Notes: generated by a model not told the origin, from the letters alone. DNA of 7,931 bases from Betaproteobacteria bacterium (GCA_020028375.1 JAHZNX010000101.1:1-7931), one strand, 5' to 3'. Counted from the stretch's first letter, positions 1-6,412 are shown. Made by a program: numbers and translations.

Positions 1-120
1 CCGAACTTGTTCGGGGATCCGACCCCCGGTGGCGCGCAGGGCGGCCGACGTCGGGTGCTCGAGATCTTGCGATATTGTGTCGGAGGCCGCCGTCGACTGG
101 CGGCCGGCGGACGAGCCGTT
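1..120. repeat. In-frame extra segment with terminal palindrome in fourth ATPase domain of UvrA
   Basis: After the motif ending KLVTELAKVR (residue 1870), ordinary UvrA reaches Walker B within a few residues. Here at least 40 codons of low-complexity Ser/Ala/Thr/Arg-rich sequence follow, and Walker B has not appeared by the window edge. The outer end holds the palindrome CCGAAC-TT-GTTCGG at 1-14, followed by GGATCC. If the repeat continued symmetrically to the left, its arm would start with GGATCC, but that is outside the window. I read it as part of a palindromic repeat inserted in frame; the family is not identified. Confidence 0.5.
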
Positions 121-3100
121 GCGCACCTTGGCGAGCTCGGTGACCAATTTGATGCGTTGGGCCTCGCCGCCGGAGAGTGTCGGGCTCTGCTGGCCGAGCG
201 TGAGGTAGCCGAGCCCCACGTCCTGCAGCAGGGTGAGCGCGTGGTGAATCGACCCGTGCGCGGAGAAGAACTCCACCGCCTCGTCCACGCTCATCAGGAG
301 CACCTCGCCAATGCTCCTGTCCTTGAAGCGCACGGCGAGCGTCTCGGGGTTGAAGCGCGCGCCGCGGCACGCCTCGCAGGTGACCTTCACGTCGGGGAGG
401 AAGGACATCTCGATGCGCTTCAGCCCCTGTCCCTCGCACGCCTCGCAGCGCCCGCCCGCGGTGTTGAACGAGAAGCGCGAGGCGGTGTAGCCGCGCATGC
501 GCGCCTCCGGCACGTCGGCATAAAGCCGCCGCACCTGGTCCCAGAAACCGACGTAGGTCGCGGGGCAGGAACGAGGCGTCTTGCCGATCGGGGTCTGATC
601 CACCTCCAGCACGCGGCCAACGCCCTCCCAGCCAGCGATACCTCTGCAGCCGGCTAGCGACAGTGACGAGTTGTATCTCTTTCCTTCTGCCTTCCGACGC
701 GGGCGGTCGCGGCTCTCCGCGACGAGCCGGCGGAGGTTGTCATGGAGCACGTCGCGGGCGAGCGTGGACTTGCCCGAGCCGGAGACGCCCGTCACCGCGA
801 TCAGGCGCCCGAGCGGCACGCGGATGTCGAGGTCCTTGAGATTGTGCAGGCCGGCTCCGGTGACGGTGACCGCGGTGGTGGAGGGAGTCACAGAACGCCG
901 TGCATGCAGGGGATGCTTGAGCGGTTGCGCCAGAAATCGCCCCGTGACCGAGGCCGGCATGCGCACGAGCTCCTCCGCGGAGCCCACCGCGACCACCTCG
1001 CCGCCGCGATTGCCCGCCCCGGGCCCGAGGTCTACCACGTATTCCGCGCGGCGGATGGTGTCCTCGTCGTGCTCGACCACCACCAGGGTATTGCCCCTCG
1101 CCTCGAGCTTCGCCAGAGTGTCGAGCAGGATGCGGTTGTCGCGCGGATGCAGCCCGATGGTCGGCTCGTCGAGGATATAGGCGACCCCGCGCAGGTTGGA
1201 GCCCAACTGCGCCGCGAGCCGGATGCGCTGCGCCTCCCCGCCGGAAAGCGTGGGCGCGGCGCGGTCGAGCGCGAGGTAGGACAGCCCCACTTCGCGCAGG
1301 AACGCGAGACGCGCGCGCAGCTCCGCCAGGATGTCGCGCGCAATCTCCGCCTGCCGTCCCTCCAGGCGGAGGTTGGTGAAAAATTCCTCCATGACCGATA
1401 CCGACAATCGGGACAGATCCGCGATGGACTGACCGCGGAAGCGGACGGCGAGGGCGGTTGGATTCAGCCGTCGCCCTGCGCACGCCGGGCAGGGCACGGC
1501 TTCGCCCTCGTACCACTCGTTCCACCAGATCTCTTCTCCCGTCTGCTGCTCGTCGAACTCGGAGATGCTCAAACCGGTGCCGTAGCAGGTCTTGCACCAG
1601 CCGTGCCGGGAGTTGTAGGAAAAGAGCCGCGGGTCGAGCTCGGGAAAGCTCGTGCCGCAGGAGGGACAGGCGCGCTTCACGGAGAACACCGTCTCACTCA
1701 TGCGAGCATCCGAAGGGTCTCCGGTTTTCATGGCGCGCTCGAGCGCCTCTAGTGGCGCGAGAACCTGGACCACGCCCTTGCCGTGATCAAGCGCGCGCTG
1801 GAGCGCGGCGCGCAATGCCGCCTCGTTGTCCGGTTCGGCACGCACGTCGGCGACCGGCAGCTCGATGGTGTGCTCCTGGAAGCGCGAAAGCCGCGGCCAG
1901 TTGCCGGTGGGAATGAAGCCGCCGTCCACGCGCAAGTGGGTATGCCCCTTGCCGTGCGCCCAGCGGGCGAGGTCGGTGTAGTAGCCCTTGCGGTTCACGA
2001 CCAGCGGCGCGAGCAGACCCACGCGCGAGCCGCGATGATCGCGGAGAATTCTCGCCGCGATCGCGTCCACGCGCTGGGGCTCGATCGGCACTTCGCACTT
2101 GGGGCAGTGCTGGGTGCCGAGCTTCATATAGAGCAGCCGCAGGAAATGGTGGATCTCGGTCAGCGTCGCCACCGTGCTCTTGCGCCCGCCGCGGCTCGTG
2201 CGCTGCTCGATGGCGACCGTCGGCGGGATGCCGAAGAGGGCGTCGACATCGGGCCGCGCCGAGGGCTCGACGAACTGGCGCGCGTAGGCATTGAGCGATT
2301 CGAGGTAGCGGCGCTGGCCTTCCGCGAACACGATGTCGAAGGCGAGCGTGGACTTGCCCGAGCCGGAGACGCCGGTTACCACCGTGAAACGGTTGCGCGG
2401 GATGTCGACGTCGATGTTCTTCAGATTGTGCTCGCGCGCGCCGCGCACCTGAATGCTGTGATTGGTGAGTGGTGATTGGTGAGCGGACTGGAGCGTCGGG
2501 GCGCCCGGCGTCTCCTGCGCCACGGCGGGGGTGAGGGCGGTCTGGTATTCGCGCAGGGCCTTGCCGGTGTGGGAAGTCGCGTGTGTGGCCACTTCCGCGG
2601 GAGTTCCCGCACACACGACTTCGCCGCCGGCGTCGCCGCCCTCGGGGCCGAGGTCGATGATCCAGTCGGCGGCGCGGATGACGTCGAGATTGTGCTCGAT
2701 CACGACGAGCGAGTGGTCCGCGGCGAGCAGCTTGCGGAAAGCGCGCAACAGCTTGGCGACGTCGTCGAAGTGCAGGCCCGTTGTCGGCTCATCGAACAGG
2801 AACAGCGTCCCGCGTTCGCCCTTCGACGGGCTCAGGGCGAACGGTTTCTCCTCCGTTCGTGCTGAGCGTGTCGAAGCACGGACGGACATGGTTGCCGCCT
2901 CCGCGAGATGGCCGGCAAGCTTCAGGCGCTGGGCTTCGCCGCCGGAGAGCGTCGGCACCGGCTGGCCGAGGCGCAGGTAGTCGAGCCCGACATCCGAGAG
3001 GGGCTTAAGCGCGCGCTGGACTTCGGGATGGTCGCTGAAGAATTCGATCGCTTCCGTCACGGTCATGTCCAGCACATCCGCAATTGACTTCGCGGTAAGT

Positions 3101-5730
3101 CGCGATTCGACTCCCACCACCCCGGCGCGACGCGCCACCCCTCCTCCGGCAGGAGGGGATGCCGTGACTCGCGCCGAAGGCTCGAGCTTCACTTCGAGCA
3201 CCTCCGGCCGGTAGCGCCGCCCGTCGCAATCGGGGCAGCGCAGGTAGACGTCGGACAGGAACTGCATCTCGACGCGCTCGAAGCCGTTGCCGCTGCAGGC
3301 GGGGCAGCGGCCGTTGCCCGAGTTGAAGCTGAAGGTGCCCGCCGTGTAGCGCCGCTCGATCGCGGCCGGCGCCGCGGCGAACAGCTTGCGGATCGCGTCG
3401 AGCGCTCCGACGTAGCTCGCGGGATTGGACCGCGTGGTCCGGCCGATCGGCGACTGGTCCACCATCACGACCTCCGCGATGCGCTCGTGGCCCTTCAGCG
3501 CGCGATGTCTGCCGGGCGCCTCCGTGGGCTTGCCTTTCGCCTTGAGCAGCGCCGCGTGAAGCACGTCCTGCACCAGCGTGGACTTGCCCGAGCCCGAGAC
3601 GCCGGAGACGCACACCAGCCGCTCCAGCGGGATCGTGACGTCGATGTTCTTGAGGTTGTGCTCCGCCACTCCGTAAATCTGCAGGCGCGGCCCGATTTTC
3701 GCGGGCGACCGCGGGGCGAGGCCCGTATCGGCGCGCTTGCGTCCGGCGAGGTAATCGGCGGTGAGCGTGCCGGAGCGCTTGAGCACTTCCGGAGTATCGA
3801 AGCACACGACGCGGCCGCCGCGCTCGCCCGGGCCCGGCCCGAGGTCGAGGATGCGGTCGGCGGCGAGCATGATCTGGGGGTCGTGCTCGACCACCACCAG
3901 CGAATTGCCAGCGCCGCGCAGCTTCTTCATGATGCCGATCACGCGGCCCATGTCGCGCGGATGCAGCCCGATCGAGGGCTCGTCCAGCGCGAACAGCGTG
4001 TTGGTAAGGGAGGTGCCGAGCGCGGTGGTGAGGTTAATGCGCTGCACCTCGCCGCCCGACAGCGTGCGCGACTGGCGGTCGAGCGTGAGGTAGCCCAGCC
4101 CGACCTCCGTTAGGTAGCCGAGCCGCGCGCGGATATCGGAGAGCAGCAGCTCGGTTGCTTCGTCCAATGGCGGCGGTAGTCGGAGCGTGGCGAAAAACGC
4201 GCGCGTCTTCGCGATCGGCAGCAGCACGAGGTCGTGCAGCGCCAGGCCCGGGAAGGATGCCAGGCGGTTCGCGTCCCAGCCCGCTCCCTGCGGCCGAAAG
4301 CGCGCCGCGGGCTCGAGCACGGCATCGGCGTTCTCCTTGCTGCCCACACGCCAGAGCAGGGCATCGGGCTTGAGGCGCGCTCCCCCGCATGCCGCGCACG
4401 GCGTGTAGGCGCGGTAGCGCGAGAGCAGCACGCGCACGTGCATCCGGTAGGCCCTGGTCTCGAGCCACTTGAAGAAGCGCGCGACGCCGTACCAGCTTCC
4501 GGGCCAGGATTTCCGCCAGCTCACCCAGCCGGGGTCGCCGTCCAGGACCCACTGCCGGTGCTGCGCGTCCAGTTCGCGCCAAGGCGTGTCGAGGGGCACG
4601 CCGCGTTTCCCCGCATACTCGACGAGGTCGTCATTCCAGCCGCGATAGGTCTCGGACAGCCACGGCCGGATCGCGCCCTCGCGCAGCGTCCTCGATTCGT
4701 CGGGTATGACGAGCCCGTAATCCACCCCGATCACGCGCCCGAAGCCGCGGCAGGTTTCGCAGGCGCCGACCGGCGAGTTGAACGAGAACAGGCTCGGCGT
4801 GGGGTCGGCGTAATGAATGTTGCAGTCGGGGCAGTGCAGGTCGGTGGAGTACTTCCAAACCACCCCGTCACCTGGCGGTGCCACCCCGTCCGACCCAACT
4901 CGCTGCATCGAGTTGGGCGCTCGCTGGCTCGGAGACATGCTCCTCGAAACCCCAGCTCGCCCTTGGTAAGGAGGGGAGTTACTCGTTTTCCTCCCCTCCT
5001 CGGTGAGGAGGGGTGCCGGCGCAGCCGGCGGGGTGGTGGCGAGGGGATAGATGTTGACGCGGCCGTTGCCGACGCGGAGCGCGGCTTCGAGCGCTTCGAT
5101 GATGCGCGCTCTTTCGGTCGAGGACATGCGTACGCGGTCCTGCGTCACTTCCAGGAGCCCGTCGCGCTGCGCGTGGATGCGGGTGTACCCCTGGCGCTGG
5201 AGCAGCTCCCTGACCTCGCCCTCGGTGAAGTTCTTCGGCACGGCGACGGGAAACGTGATGACGAGACGCGGATCGCCCGCGGCTGCGGCCCGGGCCGCGA
5301 GGTCGGCGTGTATCGTGTCGGGCGTGTCGCGCGCGACCTTTGCGCCGCAGCCGCGGCAGAACAGCTGCGCGCCGCGCGCGAACAGGAGCTTCAGGTGGTC
5401 GTTCAGCTCCGTCATGGTGCCCACCGTCGAGCGCGAGGTGCGCACGGGGTTCACCTGGTCGATCGCGATTGCCGGCGGAATGCCCTCGATGGCGTCCACC
5501 CGCGGCCGGTCCATGCGGTCGAGGAACTGCCGGGCGTAGGGCGAGAACGTCTCGACGTAGCGCCGCTGTCCCTCCGCGTAGAGCGTGTCGAACACCAGCG
5601 ACGACTTGCCCGAGCCCGACACGCCGGTCACGACGATGAGCTCGTTCAGCGGCAGCTCAAGCGTGAGGTTCTTGAGATTGTTCTGGCGCGCGCCGCGGAT
5701 GACGATCGCACCATTGGGCTGTTCGGGCAT
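1..5730 (-). CDS. uvrA: Tandem (double-length) UvrA excinuclease ATPase subunit, C-terminus beyond window
   Basis: UvrA finds bulky DNA lesions, loads UvrB and starts nucleotide excision repair in the cytoplasm. The frame opens at an ATG (5730-5728) and stays open for 1910 codons to position 1, with no frameshift. Copy 1 (about residues 1-1065): Walker A GVSGSGKSS with K42; UvrB-binding-type region about 131-228; zinc pairs C300/C303-C324/C327; insertion domain about 328-444; CxxC pairs C125/C128 and C445/C448; signature TLSGGEVQR near 557; Walker B ALDEPSIGLH (581-590). The second ATPase domain has Walker A K716, zinc C809/C812-C832/C835, signature near 927 and Walker B FLFDEPTTGLH (977-987). 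Copy 2 (about 1093 on) repeats the plan: Walker A K1126 and K1654, zinc C1355/C1358-C1379/C1382 and C1762/C1765-C1785/C1788, signatures near 1494 and 1851, one Walker B at 1519-1528. The last Walker B is outside the window. Usual UvrA is about 940 residues, so this is a fusion of two; I recall such proteins annotated as a 'dimeric form' of UvrA in beta-proteobacteria. Every ATPase motif seen looks intact. Extra loops at about residues 231-290, 851-880, 947-974 and from 1871 are in-frame insertions. Copy 2 has almost no insertion domain (31 residues between C1382 and C1414). No clear Shine-Dalgarno precedes the start, but no earlier in-frame ATG was found. Function in repair is inferred from family; a more specialised role beside a standard UvrA elsewhere in the genome is possible. 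Confidence 0.95.
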   Translation of the reverse strand, partial: MPEQPNGAIVIRGARQNNLKNLTLELPLNELIVVTGVSGSGKSSLVFDTLYAEGQRRYVETFSPYARQFLDRMDRPRVDAIEGIPPAIAIDQVNPVRTSRSTVGTMTELNDHLKLLFARGAQLFCRGCGAKVARDTPDTIHADLAARAAAAGDPRLVITFPVAVPKNFTEGEVRELLQRQGYTRIHAQRDGLLEVTQDRVRMSSTERARIIEALEAALRVGNGRVNIYPLATTPPAAPAPLLTEEGRKTSNSPPYQGRAGVSRSMSPSQRAPNSMQRVGSDGVAPPGDGVVWKYSTDLHCPDCNIHYADPTPSLFSFNSPVGACETCRGFGRVIGVDYGLVIPDESRTLREGAIRPWLSETYRGWNDDLVEYAGKRGVPLDTPWRELDAQHRQWVLDGDPGWVSWRKSWPGSWYGVARFFKWLETRAYRMHVRVLLSRYRAYTPCAACGGARLKPDALLWRVGSKENADAVLEPAARFRPQGAGWDANRLASFPGLALHDLVLLPIAKTRAFFATLRLPPPLDEATELLLSDIRARLGYLTEVGLGYLTLDRQSRTLSGGEVQRINLTTALGTSLTNTLFALDEPSIGLHPRDMGRVIGIMKKLRGAGNSLVVVEHDPQIMLAADRILDLGPGPGERGGRVVCFDTPEVLKRSGTLTADYLAGRKRADTGLAPRSPAKIGPRLQIYGVAEHNLKNIDVTIPLERLVCVSGVSGSGKSTLVQDVLHAALLKAKGKPTEAPGRHRALKGHERIAEVVMVDQSPIGRTTRSNPASYVGALDAIRKLFAAAPAAIERRYTAGTFSFNSGNGRCPACSGNGFERVEMQFLSDVYLRCPDCDGRRYRPEVLEVKLEPSARVTASPPAGGGVARRAGVVGVESRLTAKSIADVLDMTVTEAIEFFSDHPEVQRALKPLSDVGLDYLRLGQPVPTLSGGEAQRLKLAGHLAEAATMSVRASTRSARTEEKPFALSPSKGERGTLFLFDEPTTGLHFDDVAKLLRAFRKLLAADHSLVVIEHNLDVIRAADWIIDLGPEGGDAGGEVVCAGTPAEVATHATSHTGKALREYQTALTPAVAQETPGAPTLQSAHQSPLTNHSIQVRGAREHNLKNIDVDIPRNRFTVVTGVSGSGKSTLAFDIVFAEGQRRYLESLNAYARQFVEPSARPDVDALFGIPPTVAIEQRTSRGGRKSTVATLTEIHHFLRLLYMKLGTQHCPKCEVPIEPQRVDAIAARILRDHRGSRVGLLAPLVVNRKGYYTDLARWAHGKGHTHLRVDGGFIPTGNWPRLSRFQEHTIELPVADVRAEPDNEAALRAALQRALDHGKGVVQVLAPLEALERAMKTGDPSDARMSETVFSVKRACPSCGTSFPELDPRLFSYNSRHGWCKTCYGTGLSISEFDEQQTGEEIWWNEWYEGEAVPCPACAGRRLNPTALAVRFRGQSIADLSRLSVSVMEEFFTNLRLEGRQAEIARDILAELRARLAFLREVGLSYLALDRAAPTLSGGEAQRIRLAAQLGSNLRGVAYILDEPTIGLHPRDNRILLDTLAKLEARGNTLVVVEHDEDTIRRAEYVVDLGPGAGNRGGEVVAVGSAEELVRMPASVTGRFLAQPLKHPLHARRSVTPSTTAVTVTGAGLHNLKDLDIRVPLGRLIAVTGVSGSGKSTLARDVLHDNLRRLVAESRDRPRRKAEGKRYNSSLSLAGCRGIAGWEGVGRVLEVDQTPIGKTPRSCPATYVGFWDQVRRLYADVPEARMRGYTASRFSFNTAGGRCEACEGQGLKRIEMSFLPDVKVTCEACRGARFNPETLAVRFKDRSIGEVLLMSVDEAVEFFSAHGSIHHALTLLQDVGLGYLTLGQQSPTLSGGEAQRIKLVTELAKVRNGSSAGRQSTAASDTISQDLEHPTSAALRATGGRIPEQVR
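2459..2483. repeat. Direct repeat TGATTGGTGAG x2 in the linker joining the two UvrA copies
   Basis: The 11-mer TGATTGGTGAG occurs at 2459-2469 and again at 2473-2483. It lies in the codons for the interdomain linker (about residues 1083-1092, ...HQSPLTNHS...), between the end of copy 1 and the first strand of copy 2 (IQVRGAREHNLKN). Similar GTGATTGGTGA runs are common dispersed sequences in proteobacterial genomes, as far as I recall. The linker may therefore be made partly of former intergenic repeat DNA. Confidence 0.6.
2573..2622. repeat. Bulged inverted repeat inside uvrA coding sequence
   Basis: GAAGTCG then TGTGTG (2573-2587, with a 2-nt bulge) pairs with CACACACGACTTC (2610-2622). The 22-nt loop contains its own short hairpin, GCGGGA/TCCCGC. 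The encoded residues (VVCAGTPAEVATHATSHTG) match normal UvrA C-terminal sequence, so this is not an obvious insertion. It could be chance or a remnant of a repeat tolerated by the protein. Confidence 0.35.
2821..2876. repeat. REP-like 24-bp inverted repeat inserted in frame in UvrA
   Basis: The left arm (2821-2844) starts CTTCGACGGGCTCAGG and ends GAACGG. The right arm (2853-2876) is its inverted copy, matching at 20 of 24 positions, with an 8-nt loop. Sequence of the TTCGACnGGCTCAGGGCGAACGG type is a widely dispersed extragenic palindrome in proteobacteria, recognised here from memory. On the uvrA strand it is read as about 28 extra codons (2809-2892, residues 947-974, including the typical PFALSPSKGERG). 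These fall between the ABC signature and Walker B of the second ATPase domain, where normal UvrA has a short turn. Confidence 0.85.
3114..3158 (+). repeat. Double-hairpin palindromic element, copy A, in frame in UvrA
   Basis: Read on the plus strand: CCACCACCCC, then the palindrome GGCGCG-A-CGCGCC (3124-3136), then a perfect 8-bp hairpin CCCCTCCT-CCGGC-AGGAGGGG (3138-3158). It lies in an extra segment of about 30 codons (3091-3180, residues 851-880, including SPPAGGGVARRAGVVG). That segment splits the turn between EVLEVKLE and KSIADVLDMTV in the second ATPase domain. Copy B at 4993-5039 has the same architecture in the opposite orientation. Confidence 0.85.
4948..4976 (+). repeat. Decayed copy C of the double-hairpin element
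   Basis: The plus strand reads AACCCCAG..., then CTCGCCCT-TGGTA-AGGAGGGG. This has the same 8-5-8 layout as the hairpin of copies A and B, but the left arm pairs at only 5 of 8 positions. It faces copy B as an inverted pair with a 16-nt spacer (4977-4992). It is best read as an older, eroding insertion. Confidence 0.55.
4993..5039 (-). repeat. Double-hairpin palindromic element, copy B
   Basis: The plus strand shows CCCCTCCT-CGGTG-AGGAGGGG (4993-5013), T, the palindrome GCCGGC-GCA-GCCGGC (5015-5029), then GGGGTGGTGG. The reverse complement of copy A (3114-3158) has the same order: the same 8-bp arms with a different 5-nt loop, a different small palindrome in the middle, and the same GGGGTGGTGG end. 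The ends are conserved while the middle stem has changed with pairing kept, which marks it as a repeat family under structural constraint. Confidence 0.85.
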
Positions 5731-5841
5731 CGGGATTGCAGTTCCGGTCGGATGCAGTGGCAGGCCGGCGCCCTGCTCTGCCGGAGGAAAGGGCAATTCT
5801 AACCAAAGCCGCCGCCGGTCGACGCTATATAATATGCGGTG
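5731..5841. promoter_or_regulatory. Divergent intergenic region with -10-like boxes for uvrA and the DUF4124 gene
   Basis: This 111-bp gap separates two divergent start codons. On the plus strand, TATAAT (5828-5833) lies 8 nt before the ATG at 5842, so a transcript from it would have almost no leader. On the minus strand there are two candidates for uvrA: TATTAT (5834-5829), overlapping that box, and TAGAAT (5801-5796). These would give leaders of roughly 60-90 nt. I see no convincing -35 element for any of them and no known operator. Assignment is by motif only. Confidence 0.4.
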
Positions 5842-6300
5842 ATGAAACCCTTGTTGAGGCTGACCTGCGTTTTCATCGCCGCGGTGCTGCTGCAGCCCGC
5901 CTCGGCGCAGGTCCTCTTCAAGTCCACGATGCCGGACGGGAGCATCGTGTACGGCGACAAGCCGGCGCCCGACGCGGTGAAGGTGGAAGAGACCCGGCCC
6001 GACGTCTCCAAGCAGGGCATCGGGGGCACCACGCCGCGCGAAAAGGACGTGCTGAGGGAGATGGAAAAGGCGCGGGCGCAGCGCGAAGCCGGACAGGACA
6101 AGGTGCAGGCAGCCGAGCAGGCACTCAGGAATGCGGAGGCCGCCCGCGCCGCGGGCAAGGAGCCGCTCGAAGGCGAGCGTATCGGCACCGCCGGCGGAGC
6201 CTCCCGCTTGAGCGAAGCCTACGATGAGCGCCAGCGCAGGCTTGACGAAGCCGTGGTGAAGGCGCGCAGCGAGCTCGAGGCCGCCCGCGCCGGCAGGTAG
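5842..6300 (+). CDS. Exported DUF4124-like protein with helical Ala/Glu/Arg-rich tail
   Basis: A 152-residue protein of unknown function. Residues 1-22 form a Sec signal peptide: basic MKPLLR start, hydrophobic core VFIAAVLL, and cleavage site ASA before Q23. The mature protein begins VLFKSTMPDGSIVYGDKPAPDA, which resembles the DUF4124 module (a short 'made of a word such as YKW..DG.. YGD.PP' pattern) common in exported proteobacterial proteins. From about residue 65 on it is charged and Ala-rich, with long runs likely to be coiled coil (about 68-108 and 126-150). There are no membrane segments after the signal and no lipobox. I chose ATG 5842 because it fits the signal peptide; a GTG one codon earlier is possible. 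There is no Shine-Dalgarno sequence, and a TATAAT box is so close that leaderless translation is possible. It is divergent from uvrA and probably a single-gene unit ended near the repeat at 6343. The periplasmic location is inferred. Confidence 0.75.
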   Translation: MKPLLRLTCVFIAAVLLQPASAQVLFKSTMPDGSIVYGDKPAPDAVKVEETRPDVSKQGIGGTTPREKDVLREMEKARAQREAGQDKVQAAEQALRNAEAARAAGKEPLEGERIGTAGGASRLSEAYDERQRRLDEAVVKARSELEAARAGR

Positions 6301-6342
6301 GAGATAAACAGGATTAGAGATGCTCCGCTAATGCCGCGCATC

Positions 6343-6412
6343 GTCATTCCCGCGAAGGCGGGAATCTAGGCTGAGCGGATCATCACTGGATCCCCGCCTA
6401 CGCGGGGTTGAC
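6343..6412. repeat. 70-bp inverted repeat pair of ATTCCC-N8-GGGAAT type
   Basis: The left arm (6343-6369) contains ATTCCC-GCGAAGGC-GGGAAT, which has the form of the dRS3 repeat known from Neisseria. The right arm (6386-6412) contains the hairpin CCCCGC-CTAC-GCGGGG. The arms are inverted copies of each other, matching at 22 of 27 positions, with a 16-nt spacer. It fills the gap after the DUF4124 gene. Each arm can also fold on itself. There is no T-run after it, so it is not a classical intrinsic terminator, although the folded RNA could protect or end the upstream transcript. Confidence 0.85.

Larger units (their letters stand above)
4861..5040. repeat. Composite in-frame insertion of nested palindromic repeats, 60 codons, in UvrA
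   Basis: Residues 231-290 are absent from ordinary UvrA. They separate the end of the UvrB-binding-type region (GRVNIYPL) from VWKYSTDLHC, which leads into the first zinc pair. The DNA contains, from left to right: CACCCCGTC twice (4861-4869, 4882-4890); a perfect 9-bp hairpin CCCAACTCG-CTGCAT-CGAGTTGGG (4894-4917); a decayed repeat copy (4948-4976); and an intact double-hairpin copy (4993-5039). The segment is exactly 180 nt, so the frame is kept. The encoded peptide is Pro/Ser/Gly-rich and probably unstructured. Confidence 0.8.

Noticed and set aside
740..1597. Minus-strand open frame of 285 codons and similar frames at 1787-2614 and 3005-3805
   Set aside because: Their products are Arg/Ala-rich and contain frame-shifted echoes of UvrA (for example RLRLGQVHA in place of the Walker A GVSGSGKST). 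The true UvrA frame on the same strand covers all of them.
3114..5039. CRISPR array from the repeated hairpins
   Set aside because: The copies are about 1.8 kb apart, in opposite orientation, not regularly spaced, and have no spacers.
1..5730. Possible frameshifted or pseudogene uvrA, because no complete long frame closes in the window
   Set aside because: Hand translation from ATG 5730 gives exactly 1910 codons to position 1 with no stop and all motifs in register; only the end lies outside the window.
4234..5802. Plus-strand open frame of 522 codons, and others opposite uvrA (742-1752, 1783-2475, 3487-4113)
   Set aside because: They are antisense shadows of the high-GC uvrA frame. Their products have no recognisable domain, and the opposite strand codes a well-conserved protein throughout.
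6343..6412. Intrinsic terminator
   Set aside because: Strong hairpins are present but no T-run follows either one on either strand; the form fits a dispersed inverted repeat better.
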